A stretch of 64,000 bases of DNA. Origin: Metellina segmentata (lineage: Eukaryota > Arthropoda > Arachnida > Araneae > Tetragnathidae). Both the position numbers and the translations under genes were made by a program. The stretch spans positions 57,839,031 to 57,903,030 of the forward strand of contig OX375882.1 in the NCBI GenBank assembly GCA_947359465.1. Direction: 5' to 3'. This document shows positions 1 through 11,144 of the stretch, piece after piece (within the stretch, counting starts at the first letter, position 1; every line of letters begins with the position of its first letter). A model generated the notes under the pieces. It saw only the letters and a list, made by a program, of their open reading frames with translations, ran no database searches and had not been told where the DNA came from.

Positions 1-30
1 AGTGTGACGTTAATTAAAATGCAAACATAC
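1..30 (+). mobile_element. 3' end of a SINE entering from the left
   Basis: The first bases carry the SINE 3' terminus (TGTGACGTTAATTAAAA) seen at the end of the better preserved copies. The rest of the copy lies outside the window. Confidence 0.6.
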
Positions 31-119
31 ATACAAGTTGCTCACCGGTTCGTCTTCCAACTCGTATACCGGGGTCCATATAGTCAGCGTATGCAACTTC
101 ATGAGTCCGTATAACCTAC

Positions 120-676
120 TCCTTAAAACATCATCACTTGTGAATACGATGAAAGACACACTTTGCCCAAGCGTTTAAAAAATAATCCAATAACGTAAAT
201 ACCAGGTAAATGAAAAAAAACCTCTACTCTTGTGAGTGTATTTAAAACCCGTACCCGAGACTTCGATTCAAATAATTTCAAAAGCGTTTCGTATCTTAAC
301 CTTTAACGAAAAAAAAAAAAAAAAATTTCGAGAGAAAAAGATTCTGTAAAAACCGTTCCCCCATCCTTTTCTAAGCGTACCGACGTGCCTGATTCGAAAA
401 TCGTTGGTAATTGCAGTTCCGTTTATTTCGCTTCGTGTTAAATTCAACACGTTCTTTTCCCACTGGTGCTGAGTTGAGAAGTACTTGGATACGAATATCA
501 CAGCTGTTGGTATATTTTTTCAGGTGCCTGCTTTTTAAGTTCTTGCTTATAAGGTTGTAATGTTATCGATATCGATTACTTTCTGCGCAGTATGTTAATT
601 TATATATTAAATTAGTCAAGATTTAGGATTTATTTCAGATTATATTCGAATTTTTCGTAACTTAATAAAGTGGTTG
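120..676. other. AT-rich DNA, nothing recognised
   Basis: Low-complexity AT-rich sequence with an A-run near 310. The short open frame at 268-501 on the minus strand has no recognisable motif and includes that homopolymer. Confidence 0.5.
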
Positions 677-1005
677 TGGGTATGTATGTAATTAATATCG
701 CTCTTTAGAAACACCGTGGGCTATTGGTGACGGTGCAGGATCAAATTCGAAGGAAAATATCAGAGGACAGTAGCAAGTAATTTTGAGCCACGGTCAGATG
801 ACGAGGTTATACCTTAGCTAGCAACCCATTCTCAAAACTTCCAAACCACGCCAACGTGAGGACATTTAAGGCAATTGCAAATTTAACGTCCACCAGTCCA
901 CTTTCTACTTCTACCTTTGTACCCCTTTGGTCTTTGGTTAGATTCAATTTGTGCAACCCTCCAGTTCTTAATCCGTTACTCTTCCAACCGGGCTACCGTG
1001 ACCAC
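677..1005 (-). mobile_element. SINE family B copy, diverged, near full length
   Basis: In minus orientation it runs from a tRNA-like head (about 920-1005, ending at CGGTAGCCCGG) through the shared SINE body (CACGGTCAGATGACGAGG at about 800) to the tail near 680. The B box is decayed. It has many substitutions relative to the family A copies, so it is an old insertion. No target-site duplication was identified. Confidence 0.75.
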
Positions 1006-1202
1006 TAGTTGGTTGTGTTTTATGGCGTAAAAGGGCTATATTTAAACAAGCTGCCCCATACACCAAATGTAAAAATTTAAGTGTTGCGATTACCCTAGTT
1101 AGATCTTTTGTGTAAGGTTTAAAATAAAATTTAATTTAAAATAAATAAATAAACAATAATAAAATAAATAAAATGTCATTGAAAACATGACTCAAACTAT
1201 TT

Positions 1203-1746
1203 CGATTACATTTCGTTAACATCAATCCTGTTGCACTGTTCCCAAATCGTATGTATGTACGTAAATGTATCTACCTATCATTAAAGTAAGCATGGGGTTG
1301 GATTTTCACTCTATGGGTTTTGATACACGAGGATAGCTAGATAGAAACCTAATAATTTCGTAAACATCAATCATGTTGTGCTGCTCCAATGCAACGTAAA
1401 TGCACCTACCTACCATTAAAGTAAACATGGGGTTGGATTTTTGCTTTATGGGTTTTGATACACAATTATAATTAGATCGGAACCTAATAATTTCGTAACA
1501 TCAATCCTGTTGTGCTGCTCCAATGCAACGTAAATGTACCTACCTACCATTAAAGTAAACATGGGGTTGGATTTTTCCTCTATGGGTTTTGATACACAAT
1601 TATAATTAGATCGGAACCTAATAATTTCGTAACATCAATCCTGTTGTGCTGCTCCAATGCAACGTAAATGTACCTACCTACCATTAAAGTAAACATGGGG
1701 TTGGATTTTTGCTCTATGGGGTTTGATACACAAGGATAATTAGATC
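1203..1746. repeat. Tandem array of about 134-bp units containing SINE 3'-end sequence
   Basis: About four copies. The anchor CCTAATAATTTCGTAA starts at 1348, 1483 and 1617 (spacings 135 and 134), and a diverged unit precedes them. Each unit contains CTGTTGTGCTGCTCCAATGC followed by ACGTAAATGTACCTACCTACC-type sequence, which resembles the SINE 3' end and its ACCT tail. The last three copies are nearly identical, so they were duplicated recently. Confidence 0.85.
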
Positions 1747-1749
1747 AAA

Positions 1750-2390
1750 AACTTCCGCCATTCAACAGTTAGGTCGACTACTCTACCTATTTTGGCAATA
1801 GATTTGAAGTACGTAAGCGAATTAAAATGTCCGAGGTATCGAAATCAAAGGAAGAGTGTAATTACCTATGCGTCTATAGTACACTTACAACCATACTATC
1901 CTTACCAAATACGACTAAATATCCCTACACTCGAACTTAATACAACTTCAGGAACTTAAACATTTCAGGTAGTTCTTGGATGTCCGTTCATAAGCTACCT
2001 ATCACTATTGGGGCAACAGTTTTGAAACGTACAAAGAAATCAGAAAATCCAGATTTCATAAGGAAGATGAGCGAGTAAGGGCTTAACAGTGCACGTGGAA
2101 AGGCGGGAAACTATTAACCGGAGCCCCGCAGATTATACAAGAAAACAATCAAAACCAACTCCCTTCCGAGGACAACCAGTTCTGGATGCGTCACGTTCAA
2201 CACACGTCGACTTTCTTTTGGAAACATTTTACTTTTACTCGCTTGAGTTTCAATACTCGAGGCAAAGGGTTTTCGTGAATGTCAAAGGTGTCTGGTGTCT
2301 TATTTTGTGGAATGTGTAAGGTTTTGTGTTTTCTCCTGAAAAAACCTATCATTATAATCACATTGAAATTGTGTAGTCATGTTCAGCGTG
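1750..2390. other. Unassigned sequence
   Basis: Mixed-composition DNA. The open frame at 2089-2319 has no family resemblance, no flanking splice signals I trust and no supporting neighbour, so no gene is called. Confidence 0.4.
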
Positions 2391-2878
2391 ACTAATCATA
2401 CAGACGTGATTAGTCTCAGAACCACTTCTTAAGCAGAACAATTGCATTGTAAGAGATTCACGTTCTTTGGTGTTTGATGCATCCTTGTCAAGAACTTTAA
2501 ACTTAATGTTTGTTAAATAATTAAATAAGGGAACTGGAGGATTTTCATTGTATTTCAATTATTAAATTTCAGAGTTTTGTGTAGGAATTATAATTTTTTT
2601 CATTTTCGAGAAATGCTGTATAAAAATTAAAGTAATTTACCATGTGTATCTATATTAACAGTTCGTAACATGTGTATTTGTAGACATGATTAGTCGTAGA
2701 ACCTTTTCTTAACCATAATAATTGCATTATCAGAAATTCACGTTCTTCGGTGTTTGGTGCCTCTTATCAAGTACTTTAAATTAAATCTTTGTTTTAAATA
2801 ATGGAACTGGATGATTTTCAGTATATTTCAATTATTAAATTTCAGAGTTTTGTGTAGGAATTTTTATATTTTCAAGGA

Positions 2879-2927
<49 letters not shown>

Positions 2928-2995
2928 GAAAATGTTACGGGAATTTATTATGTGGCTCTATATTAGCGGTTCGTAAAAAAATGTATTTGTAAAAA
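2390..2995. repeat. Tandem duplication, unit about 285 bp, two copies plus a partial
   Basis: The block at about 2397-2600 (GTGATTAGTCTCAGAACC, ATTCACGTTCTT, TTAAATTTCAGAGTTTTGTG) recurs at about 2683-2866. The linker (TCTATATTA, CAGTTCGTAA) recurs again near 2955. Copies differ at many positions, so the duplication is old. The second copy carries the GT microsatellite. Confidence 0.8.
2881..2923. repeat. (GT)n microsatellite
   Basis: An uninterrupted GT dinucleotide run of 43 bases inside the second copy of the 285-bp tandem repeat. Confidence 0.98.
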
Positions 2996-2999
2996 CAGA

Positions 3000-3750
3000 G
3001 TTCGTTAAAATAGAGGGTCGAACTCTTTTTACTTTACAGTTTTTTTTTTAAATTTTATAAAATTTGTTTTGTTAGTCCTTAAGTATGCTGTTCATTTGAC
3101 AGTAAAATATACAATCCTGTATGGAATTTTAAAATTCGCAACGAAGCCTTTCTTCTAGTCTGTATCTTATTGCACACGAGAATATTCTCCCCGAAAACCA
3201 CAAGACAAAACAATTTATTGCAGTGAATTCTGGCGAAAACCGCACGAGCATTTGACTCGGTAAATACACCCTAGCTGTTATTCCACGTTTTCCGTTTAAC
3301 ATAAAGATTAACTTTCAGTTCACCTTGTGCAACTAGTCGTATCCATCGAGACCACGTCGGATTAATTGCGAGACGAACTTTTGCTCTTCATTCAAATTTC
3401 CAGATTGTGTTCGTAAAAAAAGATCGTATAACAATTCGTAATCGTATCTTTAAGACATACATTCGTATTCGCAGGTATACACGACGAGAATCAATGGTTT
3501 GACAATTAAGAATATATTAGAGTAAGTTAAAGAACTCTCGTTTTTGTGTACTAAAAGTTGACTAAGGTAAGAAACCAAGACTATCACAACAATTAAACGA
3601 CTAATATACTGTTGTAAATCCTACTGTTTCTATGAGCCGAACTGATATCAGTAAACTATTATCGGAGATTTGTCCTAAACACGACTATTGTCGCGCTAAC
3701 AGCATTTTCATCACAAATTGAATCTATGCCACCTACAACTCACAGGTCAT
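3000..3750. other. AT-rich DNA, nothing recognised
   Basis: No open frame with recognisable motifs and no terminal repeats were found. Confidence 0.4.
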
Positions 3751-3751
3751 T

Positions 3752-3846
3752 TGAAGAAAATGAACGTACACTCGTTTTTACTGACGCAGAAGATAGAAAT
3801 GTACGTGGGGTGAACCGAACCTGTGTTGCCTATAATTCGCAGGTCA
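3752..3846 (-). mobile_element. Putative family C SINE fragment
   Basis: Shares the block TTTTACTGACGCAGAAGATA followed by a diverged B-box complement (GAACCGAACCT) with the copies near 6277 and, more weakly, 35960 and 53480. On the minus strand this is a tRNA-like head followed by a short body ending in a TATCAATAAAAC-like motif. The third-family assignment is tentative. Confidence 0.45.
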
Positions 3847-3963
3847 CGTCAAGTAAATGGACATATAACCATAATTTTGGCTGGCTTTGGACGTTTTGCC
3901 ACCAAGATGGCCAAACAAGGCAAACAATACCAAGATATTGTGGAAAAAAAGGATGATAATTTA

Positions 3964-4124
3964 AGTTAACGTCGCGTACTAGAGCAACACAACGGGCTAG
4001 TGACGACGGTCCGGGATCAATCCCTTGAAGGAAAGATCCGAGGACAACACCTCGAAATTTTGAACCACGGTCAGATGACGAAGCAACACCTGAGCTGGCA
4101 CCCCACTCTCCAAACTTCTACACC
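3964..4124 (-). mobile_element. SINE family A, truncated (head missing)
   Basis: Begins with the SINE 3' end (GTTAACGTCG, then AGAGCAACACAACGGGCTA) and runs to CTCTCCAAACTTC, where it stops before the tRNA head. It is over 90 per cent identical by eye to the full-length copies at 4247 and 19878. Confidence 0.85.
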
Positions 4125-4246
4125 AGAAAAGAAAGGATGGAGGCAAGACAGTAGAAAAAGATCGATTGGGTATACTGGGATCGCGATCCCCACTTTTATC
4201 TGATTCAATATCCGTAAGAAAAGAATAGATAACCAGGGTACCTCGG

Positions 4247-4577
4247 GTAATGGTAATTTTAGTAAACGTCGTATCAGAGCAACACAACGGGCTATTGACG
4301 ACGTTCCGGGATCAGTCCCTTAAGAAAAAGATTCGAGGACAACACCTCGTAATTTTGAACCACGATCAGATGACGAAGCAACACCTGAGCTGGCACCCCA
4401 CTCTCCAAACTTCCACGCCAACCCAACGTGAGGACTTTCGGCCACGACAGATTTAAGGTGCACCATCCTCCTCTATACCATACGCTAACAAACATCCATG
4501 CCCAGACCCGGATTCAAACCAGGAACCTTCCTATCTAGAGACTAACACCTTAACCACTATACCAGTTGGTCGGCGGG
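4247..4577 (-). mobile_element. SINE family A, full length
   Basis: The minus strand starts at about 4577 with the tRNA-like head. It carries an A box complement (CCTTAACCACTATACC at about 4550) and a B box complement (GGATTCAAACC at about 4510). The conserved body follows, then the GTCGTCAATAGCCCG motif and a tail of AATTACC repeats at about 4250. It includes the 67-codon sense frame at 4292-4495 found in other A copies. Only four possible flanking bases match, so no convincing target-site duplication is seen. Confidence 0.9.
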
Positions 4578-4676
4578 TTACATTGGGATCGTGAAGCCGG
4601 TACATACTTAAGGATATTCCCCCAATGAGACACACGCAAGTATTTACTGACACTTGGTATTTTCATAATCCTAATT

Positions 4677-4953
4677 ATGGAGCAATACAACGTCTATTGA
4701 CGAAGGTCCGGGATCAAACATGAAGGAAAGATACGTGGGCAGCACTACGTAATTTTGAACCACGGTCAAATGACGAGGTCAATCATAACCCTACTCGAAA
4801 ATTTCCACACCATGCCAACGTGAAGGCATTTAAGGCAACATCAGATCTAATGTTCCCTTGCCCCCTTTGAACACGACGGTCTTTGGTTAGATTCGAACTC
4901 GCCACCCTCTGGTTGCTAATCCGTTACTCCTCGAACCGGACTCCCTCGGCGCT
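4677..4953 (-). mobile_element. SINE family B copy
   Basis: Contains the body motif CCACGGTCAAATGACGAGG, the GATTCGAAC B-box complement at about 4891 and the family B head (TTGCTAATCCGTTACTCC). Substitutions are scattered throughout. Confidence 0.8.
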
Positions 4954-4959
4954 TTTACA

Positions 4960-5729
4960 GAAAAACAGAATGGAGAGAAATTCATTGAAGTAGGAATCCA
5001 AATTGCACCGCCTACAACTCGCAGGTTGCCAATACACGAGGGGAAACTCACTCAGACAAGGAAACCCGCACATCTTGCATGTTGGGCAAACTCATTGACC
5101 GTCAAGAACCTCTTTAAGTTTGGGAAAAGCAGCACTATGCATACGACTATAAGTGTTCTTTTCTTATACATTTCATCAGGCGGAATTCGTAACATACCGA
5201 GGCATGAAATAACAAGGGGTTGTGTTTTCCTTACAAATAAAATATCAGATTTCTTATTTAAACTGCTTTAAACGCAAAACTGTAGCTTGATAATAGCGCT
5301 CACCGGTTACTAGTCCTTGCTCAATATGCAGCGACCAAAGACTTAAATTCAATGCCGTGGTTGTGACAGTCAATCCGTTTTGACCATTCTTCTATCTTGA
5401 CCAATTAAGTTTATCAGAGCGATCACTTAGGCAAATGTGTCCTCTTCCCACACTACTGTTTTCCAACGAGAAAGCGAATGAGTGTTTATCAGTAGTCCGC
5501 TGTGTTATCCTCCTCCATCATCTTATCCATCAATGTATATCATTAGTTTATCTGATGCCTATACTAAGCATCCATTGCTAAGATATGCAAAACCTTTCCG
5601 TGGTTTTATAAGGACTGGAGAAAAGGAACAGAATTTATTACGCATAGGATATATAGTGCTCAAACAAATGTTAGAATTCAGAAAAAGTCTTAACTTTTTA
5701 TAAGATAAAGGTTATGGTAAGTGGATAGT
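4960..5729. other. Unassigned sequence
   Basis: Two moderate open frames (5026-5271 and 5482-5703, plus) show no domain, signal peptide or family motif that I recognise, and no gene structure around them. Nothing else is supported. Confidence 0.35.
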
Positions 5730-5895
5730 TGAATTAACGTTGCACTGGAGCAACAAAATGCGACATTTGGCGACAGTTTGGGATCAACCACGCAGGGAAA
5801 GATTCGAGGACAACACCTCGTAATTATGAACGGCTTGCAGATGACGAGCCTCTGAAGCAAAAACGTGTTCAAAATCATCACCAGTACTGGAAAAC
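5730..5895 (-). mobile_element. SINE fragment with a non-SINE head shared with the copy at 20272
   Basis: The SINE 3' half occupies 5730-5850. It is joined to about 50 bp (CTGAAGCAAAAACGTGTTC, then CACCAGTACTGG) that also follows the SINE fragment at about 20276-20327. Two loci with the same junction suggest a replicating chimeric subfamily or a duplicated segment. Confidence 0.7.
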
Positions 5896-5977
5896 GGACT
5901 TGTTTTTATTTCTTGTATCTCTCTTTCTTGCTTTTTCCTGGGCGATTAATACAGTAGTTTTGTCTTGACGACCAAAG

Positions 5978-6206
5978 GTGGGTAGGTATCTTCATTGACG
6001 TCGCACTGGGTGAACGTAATGGGCTATTACCGACGTTCCGGGATCAAACCCGAATGACGACTAAAGGATATAGAAAAGGTAAGGAGGTATTTTAGTTTAC
6101 GTCGTATACTGAAGGAACAGAATGGACGATTGACGACGGTCCGGGATCAAAGATCAAAAGATAAGGATCGGAGGACAACACCACGTAATTTTGGACTACG
6201 GATATA
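5978..6206 (-). mobile_element. Two adjacent SINE 3' fragments
   Basis: 5978-6062 and 6083-6206 each begin with a GGTAGG or GGAGG tail followed by the SINE end motif. The second includes GGAGGACAACACCACGTAATTTT-type body sequence. Both are truncated before the head. Confidence 0.7.
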
Positions 6207-6267
6207 GAATATAGATTTTGAAAGAGCCATTTTTGGACAAGCGGTGGCAAATAACAGTAAGAAATTG

Positions 6268-6355
6268 AACTTGCTCAAAGAAAGTTTTATTGACCCAGAA
6301 GATAATAATGCACCCAAGGAGGAATCGAACCTAACAAGTTGTTAGCACGGCGACC
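6268..6355 (-). mobile_element. Putative family C SINE fragment
   Basis: On the minus strand a B-box match (AGGTTCGATTCC, complement at about 6323-6334) is followed by a short body ending near a CAATAAAACTTTC motif. The same order appears near 3800 and 53500. The sequence is a SINE head rather than a tRNA because no cloverleaf can be completed by eye. Confidence 0.5.
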
Positions 6356-6359
6356 CAAA

Positions 6360-7640
6360 AGGTATTCAGGAGTTAAAAATGAAAGTTGACTGAATTTATT
6401 CCCATTTATTTGAAAATGTTTTTTCACTTGTTATGCAATATTAAATTTAAGTTCAGTAACAACTACAAATGCTACAAATTTCTCTTGCTGATGTGCAAAG
6501 CTAATTTCGTTCCAAAGAAAAAGTATGAGAAATAAAACTACATCTCATTAATGTGCCATATTTCTTTTGATTTCAAGAAATAAAAAACTTATTTTCTGTA
6601 ATTCAGCTGAATTTACGTAAAATATTTTTTCATACTGTTATCCGATCATATGTAATTCCAAAGATCAACTACCACACACACAATTTGTGCATAAAGATCA
6701 AGACAAGAGCATAGAGATCCAAGACAAACCAAAACTGAAACTTAATCGTAAAAACAAACAAGTCAAACGAATCCTTAAATGTATTCACTTCATTTCACAC
6801 TGATCCAATGCGCTTTATTTTTCCAATATTAAAGGTTATTTATGTTAAAAGATACACTAATCCTGAACTATGGAATATATCACATTCATTGAAAGGTTTT
6901 AGTTGTGTATTTTCTTTTACTTTCCTTTTAGTTACTTAAGGGTTATTTATAAAAGAAAACTATTTCTTAGCTGTTAAAAATATATCCATCAAAGTGGTTT
7001 TTGGTTATGCATGTACGTTATAGTTATGCATTACGTTCCTGTAAGTCCCATAAAATTATTTATCTTAAGAAAAACTAAGCATAGTTTTCAAAATATCGCT
7101 TTCAGAGGTTTCGGTTGTGTTTGCTCTTTTACTTTTCTGTTAGTCCTTAAACGTTATTTATGTTGGGTAATACTATTCTATACATATCTATTGAAAATAT
7201 ATTAATCAAAGAGGGTTGGTGCGTGTTCAGTTAGGCTCATGTTAGTCAGCGAACGCAGCCTTTTCGCATAACTGGTATGAACAAAATAATCGAAATATTC
7301 CAATCAACAAGCCCTCCCACAATTCATTTCCTAGCTACGGCAGACCAAAAAAAAAATTGATCGATAACCGGATCATTTCAAAACCCTTTTTCTCAACCAT
7401 AACCAAAACCCACCTCCCATACCAATCAATACATTAAAGGTGAAACTTCTCCTACCTTTAGTGCATTCCAAGATGAGAAGCAGACCAAAACAGGCCTTTA
7501 TCAACCTGTCCCGCAATATGTCCACGGATTTCATCTCGAACTGATGTCTCTTTTCCACACTAACAATCCACGTGCTTCTCTTCTTTGCAAACAGCAACAC
7601 AATCCTTGTTGAAAAACTCAACCGAAAATCCCAAGAATGC
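6360..7640. other. AT-rich DNA with an old internal repeat
   Basis: No gene recognised. Two stretches (about 6825-6990 and 7080-7205) share TTCAGAGG/TGAAAGGTTT, TTTACTTTCCTTTTAGT and GTTATTTATG motifs, suggesting a decayed tandem duplication of about 240 bp. Confidence 0.4.
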
Positions 7641-7689
7641 AGTCTTTATTTTATGTGTATAAAGTTTCTCACAACCACCGACTGATCAA

Positions 7690-8040
7690 ACGGACATCCC
7701 ACACGAGAATCAAGGCGTCACCGCCATGGTTGGAAAACGGGAAATCCAGGAAATTTTTCCGGTTAATTTTTCTCTCGGGACAGTCCGACCGCGGGACGAT
7801 TGTTTCGAGCGAAGTTCTCGACCGACTGACAGCGAAGGAAGTGACTGGCGCGAGTTGGGCGAGGAGCGGATCGGGTTTGATCTCGGCGGCTGAGTGGGTT
7901 CGAAGGGAGGCTTCGCGATGGGGATGACATCTGGCGGCTTGCCGGGACGGAAGGCAACGGGTAGGGAATGGTCGGGCGGCAGAGGACCGTGGAGTTGGAA
8001 GATGACAGGAGGTCCGTGGGAGTGTTGGTGGGAGTGTTTA
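7690..8040. other. GC-rich island
   Basis: Composition changes abruptly from AT-rich to GC- and CpG-rich, with many CGG, GCG and CCG words. Open frames exist on both strands (minus 7763-8077, plus 7894-8604), as expected of stop-poor GC-rich DNA. Neither shows a known motif. It could be a promoter/CpG-like region, a first exon, or old transposon DNA. It directly abuts the palindromic minisatellite. Confidence 0.45.
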
Positions 8041-8059
8041 ACTCTCCAAGTCGATTTAG

Positions 8060-8712
8060 AGATGTCTCGCTCGGCATCTCGTCACTTGATCAGTTTTGCA
8101 GAGGACGAGATATCTCGTCAACTGATCAGTTTTGCTAATGATGTGATGTCTTGTCAAGATCTAACCCATTTTTCCAATGACGAGACATCTCGTCAACTGA
8201 TCAATTTTACTAATGATGTGATGTCTTGTCAAGATCTGACCAATTTTGCTAATGACGAGATATTTCGTCAACTGATCAATTTTACTAATGATGTGATGTC
8301 TTGTCAAGATAAGACAAATTTTGCTAATGACGAGATATCTCGTCAACTGATTAATTTTACTAATGACGGGATGTACTGTCAAGATCTGACCAATTTTGCA
8401 AATGACGAGATACCTCGTCAACTGATCAAATTTACTAATAACGGGATGTCTTGTCAAGATCTGACCAATTTTGAAAATGACGAGATATATCGTCAACTGA
8501 TCAATTTGGATAATGATGAGATATCTCGCAAACTGATCAATTTTACTAATGACGAAATAACTCGTCTACTGACCAATTTTGCTATTAGATACCTCGTTAG
8601 CTGATCAATTTTGATAATGATATATCTCGTCAACTGATCAATTTTACTAATGACGAGATATCTCGTCAACTGACCCATTTTGCTTATGACGAGATAACTC
8701 GTCACCAAAAGA
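8060..8712 (+). repeat. Palindromic minisatellite block 1, 75-bp higher-order units
   Basis: Monomers of 36 and 39 bp alternate. One contains GACGAGATATCTCGTC, the other GATGTGATGTCTTGTC, and both are joined by CAATTTT(G/A)CTAAT. The GACGAGATA anchor recurs at about 8105, 8179, 8254, 8329, 8404 and 8479, giving a 75-bp period. After 8514 only simple monomers follow. Because 75 is divisible by three, long open frames cross the array on both strands. I treat those as by-products, not genes. Confidence 0.9.
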
Positions 8713-8885
8713 TTGTCAATTCTTTTATCACAACGCGATGAAGATCTGGCATATCATTCACTGTTTTATCAACAACTGTATGACAAAATGTACACTCCTT
8801 TTCGTAGTACGTATCACAAATAGCTTTCAAACGTATACTTCAGATACTCTCCATTCACTTTTTAGTGATAGCTTGGAAGAATAAA

Positions 8886-8975
8886 GACATAGCAACCGGA
8901 GGGTTGCGAGTTCGAATCCAACGCAACATCGTCGTGTTCTAAGGGGGCTGGTGCAACTTTAAAGCATCACAGTCC
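8886..8975 (+). mobile_element. SINE family B head fragment
   Basis: Contains CAACCGGAGGGTTGCGAGTT followed by CGAATCC (B box) and GGGGGCTGGTGCAACTTTAA, the head and first body motif of family B. The remainder is missing. Confidence 0.7.
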
Positions 8976-8989
8976 CCTTTAAAACTTCT

Positions 8990-10190
8990 TTTTTTTACAG
9001 ACGGTTAAACAAAGTGTAAATAGCTATTTATGTTCTAAAGTATATTTATAAACATGTTTCAAAAAGCTAAGTCAGTAAGATGAACCGTATTTTAAAATTA
9101 AAAAAAAAAATTCAAAGTTTTTTCAACAAAAAGTTTTTTTAAACACTTATAAAATAGTCAATTTTCAATATGTTTTACTATATTTGAGGTTTTTTTATAA
9201 TTGTTGTATAGTTAGAATTAAATGGTAGCTAGTATCTATTTATAAAATCTTTTTCTTTGTTTAACTTCAATAAGGATTTTCGTACCAGTACACTGGAAAA
9301 ACCTTGAAAATTCAAAATCTATACTCTTTGACAATAAAAAAAAACTATAGTACTAAGACACGAAATAGTAGCTAACATTTAAAGTATATATATTCACAAG
9401 TATATACGAAAAATTTCAATGCTCTACCATGAACTGAAAAAGAAACCCTCAGGGAATAGAAAACAGTTACTATTACCAAAATAAAAGTATGAAAAAAATA
9501 GATTTGAAGTTTTTAAAGACATAACAAAACTCTCTAATGCTTACAGAGTTAATTTTAAAAAAATGTTATTTATCAACTTTTTACGTATACTTACACAAAA
9601 TTTTAATTGAATATAATCACAATAGGTTTCTTTTATCCAAAATATTGTTGCATTTCATATAGTTGAAAATATGGTTAACGCGACAAAAAACAGACAATTT
9701 ATCTGATTAGATTAAACATTCTCAAAAAAAAAGTTTTAAAACGCAATGCAGTAATTTAAAATAATAATAATTAAATTAAAAATAACCGGTTTTATATACA
9801 CCTTCAATTTTTTTTTCATATTTAAGTATACGCAGTTTTGCAAGTTTGATTTTTCGCCGTGCAATTTTATGTTTTGCAGACATTGTTTTGTTTCGAAAAT
9901 AGGTTCTCCTACAGTCAGTTAACAAAGCCAAGTGTTTTGTTGTCAAACTAAATTGGGAAATGAAAGGTCTGAAGTGTTTTAAACGTGCCACAATTATATT
10001 CGGACACCAACCCGTCACGAAAGCTGTCCAATTCGAGCCTAGCATCGCTCAGAAAACTTCAAATATCACAAAAACTAAATTGAATTCAAGTCTAAAATTT
10101 TGAGAATAGCTTTCTAACTGTATGAACCATAGAAAAATTTAAAAAAAAATTCAGATATGTTGGTCACTTTTAGGGTTTTTTTAAATCTGT
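8990..10190. other. AT-rich DNA, nothing recognised
   Basis: Long A and T runs dominate. The minus-strand frame at 9776-10045 is lysine-rich and has no recognisable domain. No terminal repeats were found. Confidence 0.4.
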
Positions 10191-10195
10191 CGTAG

Positions 10196-10275
10196 CCTCA
10201 AATGTCCTCACGTTTCGTGGTGTGGAAGTTTGGAGTGGGATGCCAGCACAGGTGTTATCTCGTCATCTTGGCCGA
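10196..10275 (+). mobile_element. SINE body fragment fused to a palindromic repeat
   Basis: The SINE body (AATGTCCTCACGTTTCGTGG to GGTGTTATCTCGTCATCT) runs straight into GACGAGATATCTCGTC-type sequence. The SINE's own CTCGTCATCTG resembles the palindrome arm, so the fusion may have used this microhomology. Confidence 0.6.
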
Positions 10276-10395
10276 ATCTTGATAGACGAGATATCTCGTC
10301 GTGACCTGATCGCGATCTCGTCATCATAAGAATTGGCAATAACTTCATTCGGAATTGATTCGGTACTCTTGATGACGAGATATCTCGTTGAGGTA
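10255..10395 (+). repeat. Palindromic minisatellite block 2
   Basis: Two good copies of the palindrome, ACGAGATATCTCGT at about 10285 and 10376, are joined by diverged spacer that includes GATCTCGTCATC. Confidence 0.75.
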
Positions 10396-10634
10396 GCTTG
10401 GAATAATAAAGGTGAATCGATAATTTCTCCGGCTTGCTCATATTTTTTTTTTTGCGATAATTTCTATATTCCTTTTTTTTTTCTTATTATTTTCCGTAAA
10501 CTGACTAATCAACAGTTTTATCTGAGCTTTGAGTTCTTGCATTTAGTTTTAATAACGTGCTGCAGTTCCATAGCTCAAATCATACATGCTTAAACTGAGC
10601 GTAAAACTGCTGAATAAATGCTGTAGTGGTTCAT

Positions 10635-10843
10635 TTTACCCCTACAAGAGGTTTCAACAAGATATCTCAATATTAATCGAGATAATTGAGATTCCTATCA
10701 AGATATGATAAATTGTTCAAATCGCGAGATTTCATATCAAGATTTGGTCGGTTGGGCCAAAGACGAGATATTTTGTACATCACGATCTGGTCAGTTATGC
10801 TAATGACGAATTATTTCGTTGAGACAAACCCCAGAAGGGTTAA
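10635..10843. mobile_element. TTAA-type short element with palindromic interior
   Basis: Left end TTTACCCCTACAAGAGGTTT; right end, read from the other strand, TTAACCCTTCTGGGGTTTG. Both ends lead into CAACRA and then palindrome-like units (AAGATATCTC, GACGAGATATTTTG). The ends are imperfect inverted repeats. The TTAA target on the left is mutated to TTTA. The layout suggests a piggyBac-like non-autonomous element, but no transposase is present. Confidence 0.55.
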
Positions 10844-10894
10844 ATGTCCAAGTACCGCATGATCACATTCTCGGGATGTTTAAAGACAGTGATT

Positions 10895-11080
10895 TACAGC
10901 AGTAATTTTCCAACCATTTTGAAAAGGAGGATCTGGAGAGCGAATCCGAACCGAAATTTTCACCACACCAACAAAAGATCTTTTGAGACCACGACAGATT
11001 TATCGTGAACCATCCCCTTTGTTCATGACTGTCTTTGGATGAATTTGAACTCACAACCTTCCTATTACCAATCAACATAA
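10895..11080 (-). mobile_element. SINE family B fragment, strongly diverged
   Basis: Keeps the ACGACAGATTTATCGTG body block and, on the minus strand, a head-like end near 11060. The rest is decayed. Confidence 0.5.
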
Positions 11081-11144
11081 TTGAAATAAGACATGTTTAA
11101 GATGATCCGAAAAATTGCTAAATGAATCACGAAGGATAATACGA

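Noticed and set aside
61..130. Possible SINE or tRNA-like piece (CCAACTCGTATACCGGGG)
   Set aside because: No A or B box and no body block follow; similarity to SINE heads is only a few bases.
268..501. 77-codon minus-strand frame
   Set aside because: Contains a homopolymer Phe/Lys run in AT-rich DNA with no recognisable domain.
7894..8604. 236-codon plus-strand frame
   Set aside because: It begins with a GTG in GC-rich DNA and then reads through a 75-bp (25-codon) tandem repeat; the opposite strand is open as well.
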